The notes below the pieces were generated by a model, which searched no databases, was not told the DNA's origin, and worked only from the letters and a program-made list of their open reading frames with translations. DNA of 64,000 bases, from contig JANRFH010000019.1 of NCBI GenBank assembly GCA_030725745.1, positions 5,779-69,778 on the forward strand, read 5' to 3'. A program made the translations under genes and the position numbers. Origin of the DNA: Akkermansiaceae bacterium. GTDB taxonomy: Bacteria > Verrucomicrobiota > Verrucomicrobiia > Verrucomicrobiales > Akkermansiaceae. Positions 17,103 to 24,000 of the stretch are shown piece after piece. Each line of letters begins with the position of its first letter. Position 1 is the first letter of the stretch.

Positions 17103-17165
17103 TGCTGAAAAGCTGAGATGCTGAAATCGAAAAGGGTTCAACGCAGAGTCGCGGAGGTCGCAGAG
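17103..17165. repeat. GCTGA tandem repeat plus single CGCAGAG arm in the exbB/exbD spacer
   Basis: AAGCTGAGATGCTGAAAT at 17110-17127 matches AAGCTGAGAAGCTGAAAT at 53392-53409 in 17 of 18 positions; both lie just upstream of minus-strand genes. It is followed by a CGCAGAG-family arm (17137-17165) starting TTCAACGCAGAGTCGCGGAG. Both pieces are non-coding if exbD starts at 17096. Confidence 0.65.
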
Positions 17166-17198
17166 TGGGCGCAGAGCTAAGGTTGGGAAAATTGAGGT

Positions 17199-17708
17199 TT
17201 AGAGTTTACGACTTAAAGTTTCGTGGAGTTTTTGTTGCATGGCGAGGTGGGTGGTCTCGGCGCGGCGTTTTAGGAGGGCTAGGAGGAAGGCTGCGGGGAT
17301 GGCGATGACTAGGCCTGCTTGTGTGGTGACGAGGGCGCGGGAGATGCCGGTGGAGATGGTGTCGATGGGGGCGCTGTTTCCGGCGGCCATGCCAGAGAAG
17401 GTGATGAGCATTCCGGCTACGGTGCCGAGGAGTCCAAGGAGAGGGGCGGAGGAGATGAGGATGGTGAGGAAGGGGAGGCGACGCTCGACCCATGCCATTT
17501 CATCGAGTTCGTAGGCGGCGTAAGAGCTTTGGGTTTCGCGGGGCGATTGGCCTGAGATGGGGAGTTCGCTGTTATTTACGGCTTTACTAGTAGCAGAAAG
17601 GTGACGCCAGACGCTGAAGAGCGTGGCGTAGATGGCGATGGCCAGGGCGAGGAGGGCATACAGGGTGATGCCGCCTTCGTTTAGCGTGAGTTGGATGGCG
17701 TGGAGCAA
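17199..17708 (-). CDS. exbB: ExbB/TolQ-type proton channel protein (short)
   Basis: A 169-residue MotA/TolQ/ExbB protein. The first helix is near residues 12-34, and the paired channel helices follow at about 77-103 (RRLPFLTILISSAPLLGLLGTVAGMLITFSGMA) and 116-150 (ISRALVTTQAGLVIAIPAAFLLALL). The best start is TTG at 17708, two bases from a TTTAAAC-family repeat. The last residues (LSRKL) are encoded by a second AT-rich repeat. It is the second ExbB of the operon; TtpC at 17914 is the longer one. Confidence 0.9.
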   Translation of the reverse strand: MLHAIQLTLNEGGITLYALLALAIAIYATLFSVWRHLSATSKAVNNSELPISGQSPRETQSSYAAYELDEMAWVERRLPFLTILISSAPLLGLLGTVAGMLITFSGMAAGNSAPIDTISTGISRALVTTQAGLVIAIPAAFLLALLKRRAETTHLAMQQKLHETLSRKL

Positions 17709-17710
17709 AA

Positions 17711-17742
17711 CTTTAAGCTTTAAATTTTAAACCTCAATGAAG
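17711..17742. repeat. TTTAAA/CTTCAATGAAG-type repeat abutting the exbB start
   Basis: On the minus strand the element reads CTTCATTGAGG, then TTTAAAATTTAAAGCTTAAAG, ending two bases before the TTG start. Similar copies sit 6 bases before the starts at 27314 (27321-27354) and 5 before 61601 (61607-61640). Reverse-oriented relatives lie around 17189-17219 and 17885-17912 at gene ends. The repeated placement against start codons is the notable point. Confidence 0.65.
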
Positions 17743-17835
17743 AGGAGGTGGTTTAGGCGGGTTTTGTGTGGGGCTGCGGCGGAGGGGAATGGGTGACGGG
17801 GGTGTTTGCTTGCCCGGTTTGGTTGTGGGTGATTA

Positions 17836-17879
17836 CCCAGGGCGTTGCCCTGGGCTGGTATGGGACGCCCCGTTGGGGC
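17836..17879. repeat. Double hairpin with GTT loops in the ttpC/exbB spacer
   Basis: CCCAGGGC-GTT-GCCCTGGG (17836-17854) is a perfect 8-base stem with a 3-base loop. Thirteen bases later GCCCC-GTT-GGGGC (17867-17879) makes a second stem with the same loop. No T-run follows on either strand, so it is more like a dispersed REP-type element than a terminator, though it could stabilise or attenuate the operon mRNA. Confidence 0.75.
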
Positions 17880-17913
17880 TTAAGATTGAGGTTTAGAATT
17901 TAAGATTTAGGAT

Positions 17914-19266
17914 TTAGTGCTTTGTCCTCAGTCCGTTGACGAAGGAGAGGCCGAGGCGCTCGGTGGTTTGGGTGATGCCTTGGGCGCGGCGGGAGAGGAA
18001 GGCGTGAAGGACTAGGGCGGGGATGGCTACTACTAGTCCGAAGAGGGTGGTGATGAGGGCTTCGGAGATGCCGCCAGCGAGGGGTTTGGGGTCGCCGGAG
18101 CCGAAGAGTGTGATGAGATTGAAGGTGGAGATCATGCCGGAGACGGTGCCGAGGAGGCCGAGGAGTGGGGCGGTGGCGGCCGTGATGGCGATGACGGGAA
18201 GGAGGGTTCCTGCCTTTGCTTGGACGGACATGAGTTGTTCGTAGAGGGTTTCTTCGATGAGGTCGGCGGAGTTTTCTGAGACTGCGACGAGCTTTGCCAT
18301 GACTGGGGCGGCAGGGTGTGCCGGGCCTTTGGCGAGTTGGGTGGCTTTTTCTCTGTCGCCGGTGCGGATGGCGGCGAGGATGGCGTTGACCCACATTTCG
18401 GTGGGCTCGCGGAATTTCGCGAATTGGGAGAGCTTGATAATGCCGAAGGTGAGAGAGAGGAGGGCGAGGAAGATGATTGGCCAGATCCAGAGGCCGCCTT
18501 TGCGGATGAGGTCGAGTGGGCTGCCGCTGAGTTCGTCCATGGCGCGCGCGTTGCCGCCGGTGATATCCAGTGGGAGGGTAGCTTGTTTACCGGAGAGGAG
18601 GGTGGCTATGCCATTGGTGTCGCTGGAGGTGAAATGGGGTGTGCCGCCGGTTTTCGAGAGGGTGACGTCGCCGCCTGTGGATTTGTCTTCGGTGAGGAAA
18701 TAGGAAGCGGGGCCGAGGGCGGCGAAGGTGCCGGGGAGGATGTTGCCATCGGGATCGGCTGCGGTGCCGGGGCTGCTGGAGCCTCCGAGGAGTAATTCTA
18801 GGCGGTCGAGTGATGCGTCGAGTATGCTGAGCCGTGTGGAGAGGGCGAGAGAAGGATCGGCTGGCGAGGTGGCTAGGATTTCTGGTTCGATCTCGAGCTG
18901 TGGTGAGCCGGGGATGGCGAGGGTTGAGGTTTTGAGGGCGTGGTCTTTGAGCAGGCTCGTGGTGTAGGAGGCGTCTTCGGAGCGGGTGGAGAGGTCGGCC
19001 TTGAGTTGGCGGGTTTCTTCGGCGCGGTCTTTGACGGACTGGCGGGCGATGCGGACGAGGCGGCGTTTTTCGAGGAGTTCGGTTTCGATTTTCTGTAAAT
19101 CTGCGGAGATAGCGGGTTTCTCGGCGGCGATGGCTTCGCGGGTTTTTTCTAAAGTGGAAACGGTGGCAGCGAGATCGGCCTGAGCTTTTTTGAGTGCTTC
19201 GGGCACGGAAGTTTCGGCACCGGCGAGGAGAGCGGTGAGTAGGAAGATGAAGGGGAGGCGGTGCAT
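17914..19266 (-). CDS. TtpC-like ExbB with N-terminal periplasmic coiled-coil domain
   Basis: The 450-residue protein starts with a signal peptide (MHRLPFIFLLTALLAGAE), then a coiled-coil region (about 20-100, ALKKAQADLAATVSTLEKTREAIAAEK and following) and a beta-rich domain. The MotA/TolQ/ExbB channel follows (about 258-445, IWPIIFLALLSLTFGII and LLPVIAITAATAPLLGLLGTVSGMISTFNLITLFGSGDPKPLAGGISEALITTLFGLVVAIPALVLHAFLSRR). This is the architecture of Vibrio TtpC, the extra component of TonB2 systems. It follows the DUF3450 gene after 6 bases. Confidence 0.88.
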   Translation of the reverse strand: MHRLPFIFLLTALLAGAETSVPEALKKAQADLAATVSTLEKTREAIAAEKPAISADLQKIETELLEKRRLVRIARQSVKDRAEETRQLKADLSTRSEDASYTTSLLKDHALKTSTLAIPGSPQLEIEPEILATSPADPSLALSTRLSILDASLDRLELLLGGSSSPGTAADPDGNILPGTFAALGPASYFLTEDKSTGGDVTLSKTGGTPHFTSSDTNGIATLLSGKQATLPLDITGGNARAMDELSGSPLDLIRKGGLWIWPIIFLALLSLTFGIIKLSQFAKFREPTEMWVNAILAAIRTGDREKATQLAKGPAHPAAPVMAKLVAVSENSADLIEETLYEQLMSVQAKAGTLLPVIAITAATAPLLGLLGTVSGMISTFNLITLFGSGDPKPLAGGISEALITTLFGLVVAIPALVLHAFLSRRAQGITQTTERLGLSFVNGLRTKH

Positions 19267-19272
19267 GGGTGC

Positions 19273-20004
19273 TCAATCGATTTTCATGGGAAGATCGACC
19301 ATGGAGGGTGTGCTCTTTTTTTCCAAGATGGCGAAGGCTTTGGTAACGGGAGAGTGAAGGTCGGGTTGGGATTCCCACTGCCAGCCTGTTGCTGTGGGTG
19401 TGCCGATGCCTGCGGTATTGTTTTTCCCGGCGTAGAAGGCGCGGGCGAGGCCGAGGTAGAGGACTTCGACTTCGTGGTTGTCGATGATCTCAGTGCTGCG
19501 AGTGAAGCGGCGATTGAATTGCTCGGTCTTGGAGACGAGAGAGAGGATGGAGCGGAGGGCTTCGCGTGGTTCGTCGGCGGGTTTCCATGCTTTGAGCGCG
19601 GAGATTTCTGGCTCGGCTTCGGTGATGAGGGGGGCGGGGAAACGCTCGGCGAGTGAAAGGGTGCGTGGGACATTGCGGGCGACGGCTTCGGAGGCGAGGC
19701 GGCGAGATTCTTTGAGGTCAGCGATTTCCTTTTTCAGGGAGTCGGTGGAATCTGCGTGGTCGGGGGCGGATTGGCCGGATTTTTTTAGTTCTTCGTCGAG
19801 GAGGCTAAGTTCCTTGCGGTGGAGATCGAGAAGGGCGGCCATTTCTTCCTTCTGTGTTTCCCAGTCGAGGCGCTCTTTGGATTCGAGGGTCTGGACATCG
19901 ACGATTTTGGAGATCGTTTCCCGGAGGATGTCGATGGATGGATCATTTTCCTCACCGTGCAGAGTGAACGGGAGAAAGACGGCGGCTATGATAAGGCGTT
20001 GCAT
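19273..20004 (-). CDS. DUF3450 periplasmic coiled-coil protein of the TonB operon
   Basis: From the ATG at 20004 the product is 243 residues with a signal peptide (MQRLIIAAVFLPFTLHG). A coiled coil covers about 25-105 (LDLHRKELSLLDEELKKSG, DSLKKEIADLKESRRLA) and the conserved DUF3450 C-terminal half contains DEPREALRSILSLVSKTEQFNRRFTRSTE and VEVLYLGLARAFYAGKNN…GWQWE. DUF3450 genes precede ttpC in Vibrio and Shewanella TonB2-like clusters. The longer frame to 20076 only adds a non-conserved leader. Confidence 0.88.
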   Translation of the reverse strand: MQRLIIAAVFLPFTLHGEENDPSIDILRETISKIVDVQTLESKERLDWETQKEEMAALLDLHRKELSLLDEELKKSGQSAPDHADSTDSLKKEIADLKESRRLASEAVARNVPRTLSLAERFPAPLITEAEPEISALKAWKPADEPREALRSILSLVSKTEQFNRRFTRSTEIIDNHEVEVLYLGLARAFYAGKNNTAGIGTPTATGWQWESQPDLHSPVTKAFAILEKKSTPSMVDLPMKID

Positions 20005-20075
20005 GTTCCGGCGGGTGGCGGAAGCGTGGAGAAGATTGGTGGAAAAAACCAACGAAAAGCCTTGGTGAGTTTGCA

Positions 20076-20447
20076 TCAGAGCATTTCCACACGGCTGGTG
20101 ATGTCGTTGTAGCGTGCGAGGGGCGAAATATGGGCGGGGATCGTATTGAAAACGAGGAAGACAACGGTGCGTCCGGAGAGGTGGATGGTGCCGATTTCGA
20201 TGCGTGTCCGGGTGATGGACGAGAGCTCGCGGAACATATCGTAGATGTCATCGAGATCCGGTGGATTGACGCCGATGACTGTGCCATCGGGAGCGACGCC
20301 GCAGAGGACGAGGCCGCCGTTTGACCAGCGCATTTCGCAGAACAGTTTGGCCATGCGAAAGTGGTTTGGCACTGTGGATTCGAAGACCGCACTGTGCTCG
20401 TAGGCAGCCATCAATGAGGCGAGTGTGGAGCTGTCATTGATGGTCAT
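20076..20447 (-). CDS. AlbA_2 (Schlafen-type) domain-like small protein
   Basis: The 123-residue sequence resembles the core of AlbA_2 domains: a helix-rich start (MAAYEHSAVFESTVPNHFRMAKLFCEMRWS), the glycine strand NGGLVLCGVAPDGTVIGVNPPDLDDIYDMF, and a strand GRTVVFLVFNTIP. AlbA_2 domains bind nucleic acid and are usually linked to larger partners; here the domain stands alone. It is 71 bases upstream of the DUF3450 start on the same strand, an unexpected neighbour for a TonB system. Family call is by pattern only. Confidence 0.55.
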   Translation of the reverse strand: MTINDSSTLASLMAAYEHSAVFESTVPNHFRMAKLFCEMRWSNGGLVLCGVAPDGTVIGVNPPDLDDIYDMFRELSSITRTRIEIGTIHLSGRTVVFLVFNTIPAHISPLARYNDITSRVEML

Positions 20448-20481
20448 AGGGTTAGTGATTTCTTACATTTCAACAAATTCC

Positions 20482-20973
20482 TCAGGGGTCCGGCAATGGC
20501 AAAGGGTGGGTGTGAGGGGGGGCGTCTGGGTGGGTGGAGAGTGTGCGGTAGTAATCCGCCATGATGCATGCCTGTTGCTCGATGTTGTAGGCTGAGAAGG
20601 GTTTTCCGGGGGTGACTTTGTAGTCATAGCCGCCGAGTGCGCCGTGGAGGAAGAACATGATGACCTTATCTAGGATGAGGTTCGCGCCGTTTTGGTGTTG
20701 GTAAACGTGGGTGAGTTCGTGGACGAAATGGGCGCGGATATCGAGGGAGGCCGTGGAAAAATCCGAGGCATAGGATGATTTGGCGAGGTGTCCTTGTGGG
20801 TGGAGCCAGATGTTTCCGTTCGGTGCCATGGTGACGTTGCGGGGTTGGAAGAAAACGGCTTTTTCGCGGATGACGCGAACGCGCGAGGAGTCGATGGCAT
20901 CCCTGAACATCAGACGGGCGATTTCTTTTTCGCCATCGGCGAGAGGATGGGATCTCCAGTCTGAGGGTGGCAT
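20482..20973 (-). CDS. Small metallopeptidase-like protein with HELTH motif
   Basis: The 163-residue protein has HELTH at 85-89 followed by VYQHQNG, and a later Glu in YNIEQQACIMADYY (Glu132) that could be the third zinc ligand, as in gluzincin-like proteins. A hydrophobic stretch (VIMFFLHGAL) lies between. The pattern resembles DUF4157/Vgr-related metallopeptidase-like proteins. No signal peptide is visible, so it may be cytoplasmic. It lies 40 bases behind the giant CotH gene in operon direction, on the same strand. Confidence 0.65.
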   Translation of the reverse strand: MPPSDWRSHPLADGEKEIARLMFRDAIDSSRVRVIREKAVFFQPRNVTMAPNGNIWLHPQGHLAKSSYASDFSTASLDIRAHFVHELTHVYQHQNGANLILDKVIMFFLHGALGGYDYKVTPGKPFSAYNIEQQACIMADYYRTLSTHPDAPPHTHPLPLPDP

Positions 20974-21013
20974 GGCAGATCAGGAGCGGCTGGAAAACTT
21001 GCCTTTTAGGAAG

Positions 21014-24000
21014 TCAATTTTGCGGGACGCTTCCGATGCGGAAGAATCCTTTGCTTCCTTTGGGCAAATACACTCTGCGGAATTGGGAATTTGAGGTGTT
21101 GTAGAGGGGGCTGCCGGGCATGATAGTCCATGAGCCTGCGGAAAGGTCTGGGGAGTGTTCGAGGATGAGGTTTCCGGTGGGGCGATCGAGGGGGATTTGC
21201 CAGTCGATGACAGAGTAGTCTCCACTGAAGTTGACGCTATAAGGGGGGGAGGTGTTTGCGACGGCTGGATTAGTACCGAGGGCGTATTCGAGGCGGTTGG
21301 AGAGCTGGTCTCCATCGGGATCGGCGGATTCGCCTTGGTCTCCTGGGGAGAGTGTGCTGGATGCGATCCATGTGGCGAAGTCTGTGCCGTTTGTGGTGCT
21401 GCCGGGGGTGGCCTGGGCGGAGAACCAGTTGGCAAAGTCGTTTCCGTAATCCGATTCCACGATGCGGGCGAGGGCAAGGCCAGTGCCGGAGGTGTTGGCA
21501 GGCCATGGTGCGCTGATTTCGTAGTTCACGCGGTCAACTCTGGCGTATTGGAGGACGTTGAGGGAATCGAGGACGGCTGGTCGGGAGAGCTGGAGGCTTT
21601 CGCCTTCGTTGGAGATTTTTCCTGAAGTCCATTCGAAGATTTGGGTGCCGGAGGGGACGGTGAAATCGGCGTTAAAGGCAGCGAGGCTCTGGGTGAGGAT
21701 GATGCGCTCGCCGGCTGCAATTGTGACGGGGGAGCCGGAGGGGAATTCGAATTCGATGCCGTCTGTGATGCGCCATGCGGCGAGGCGGGTGGAATCGTAG
21801 AGGGTGACGGGTTGGCTGGAGATGTTGAGGAGTTCCATGTATTCCGCGCTGCTGCTTCCGGAGGGGAAGAACATGATTTCAGAAATGACGATGGGGCCTA
21901 CGAGCGGAGAGCTGTTGGTGGTGCCGGGTGTGGGAGAGGATAGGGGGATGAAATTGTAGGAGTCGCTACTGGGTTTGTAGTAGATTCCTAGGCTGACTCC
22001 GCTTAAGGAAGCTCCGAAGGATTCGCTGTAACTGTAGTCTGTGAGCTCGTCATTGACGGCGGAGCTGAGGTAGGCGGTTTCCCCGTCATCACTGAAGGCG
22101 AAGGGGACGATGCGGCCGGGATCGGTGCTGGTGGTGCCGAAATGTAGGTCTTCGTAAAATGCGAGGTGCTGGCCGGGCTGGAGGATGGTGTTTTCCGGGA
22201 TGCGGTATTTCTGGAGGTCGCTGGCGCTATCGCTGAGGAACCATCCGCTGATATCGACAGCGGCGGAGGAACGGTTGTAGAGCTCGATCCAGTCCGGCTG
22301 GGTGGAGCCGGAGTTTGCTAGGACTTCTTGGATGACAACGGAGTTGTTCAAGGAGTAGGGGTAATCCAGTGGGCTGTAGGTGTAGAGTGCGCCGATGTCC
22401 GCGCGGGTGTTGTCTGGATCTAGGGCATGTGCGGGATCGCCGGTGTTGATGGCGGGGGAGCTGGATTGGAGTTCGAAATTCAGGAGGAATGCGTCGATGA
22501 ATTGTGGATCGGCGAGGATGTTTGCCGTGCCGGAGAGGGCGGTGGTGTCTGAGAGCGAGTAGTCGATGGTGCCGGTGGAGAGGGAGTCGATCTGGAGGGG
22601 TGTGGTGCTGCTTTTGGAAATGATGGTGTTGGTGATGGTGGCCGAGCCGCCGCCGCCGCCGAAGTTTTTCTCGTAGATGTCGATGCCGATGTCGTTTTTC
22701 ACGAAGGTGTTCTGATCGAGATCGGCGTGGGAGTTTTCATCTTTGATGCCGATGCCGAGGGTGCAACCGACGATGAGGTTTTTCCGGGCAAGAATGGTGG
22801 AGCCTTGGCCGACGGAGATTCCTTTGTCGGAATTGTAGTAAATAAGGTTTTCCTCGATGAGGAGGTTTTGGCATTGCTCGCCGACGTCGATACCGTCGCT
22901 GTTGGAGCCTTGGAAGCGGTAGATGCGGTTGTTCGCGATGATGCCGTTGGTGACGCTATCGTAATCGATCGCATCGGTATCTGGGACGTTGTTTCCGAGG
23001 AAAACGCAGTTGCGTGTTTCTGCGTAGCCGCCTTTCACGTTGATGCAGTCTCCGGTGTATGGGGTGTAGAGTGTGCTGTTGAGGAGGGTGGTGGAGCCGC
23101 CGCGAGCGAAGATCGGGAGTCCGCATTCGGTGATGGTGAGGTGGTCGAGGACGAGGGTGGAGTTCAGCGCGGAGATGGCGGCGATGTAGCGGGTGGGCTC
23201 GTAGCCTTTGCTGGCCTGGCTGATGACGAGATGGGAAAGTGTGGAGGTGACGCTGGATTCCTCGAAGCTGATGCCGCCCCATTGTGCGCCATTTCTGCCG
23301 GCGATGACTGCGGGGGAGATGTCCGAACCTGATACGTTGAGTGCGCCCTGGACGCGGATGTTTTTTCCTTTGGGGACGAGAAGCTGGCTGCCGGCACCGA
23401 GGGATAGGGAGAAGCCAGCGGGGATGATGAGGTCTCCGGTGAATGTGGCGGTGGCTCCTGCCGGGATGCTGATATTGGCCGTGAGCGGGCTGGAGATGAG
23501 GGTTTCCGAGCTGGCTACGAAGTGTGCGGTGAGCGTTGTGGCGGTGGCGAGATTCAGATCAAGAGTCGCGCCGCCGGTTGAGCCAGTCCATCCGGTGAAG
23601 GTGTAGCCTGGGAGTGCTTCAGCTGTTAGGTCGAAAGCGATGTTTGGGAAAACTGCGATGACATTCGGTGTCACGGGCACTCCGTTGAGGTAGAAAATAC
23701 CTGCTGCTGCATTGTCGGTGGCGAGGGTGAGATTGATGGGATCCGGGAGGGAGAGTTGTGTTTTGAGTTCCGTGATCAGGGTTGCTTCGCGTTGGGTGGC
23801 GAAGTCTTTGATCTCCTGGATCTGGGCGTTGCGGGTTGAATTGCTAAAGCCTCCTTGCGCGCTCCATCTGGAAATATGACGGGTGATTTCCGATGTGAGC
23901 TGGGTGTCCATTTCACTGATGATGCCTATGATACGAGCCGGGGCGAAGGTGGATGCGCGGTGTGCCATGATGCGCTGTGCGAGGCGGTTTTTGAAATCGA

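Noticed and set aside
17103-17141. ExbD start at 17141
   Set aside because: It would encode the GCTGA repeat as protein; the ATG at 17096 gives a standard ExbD N-terminus.
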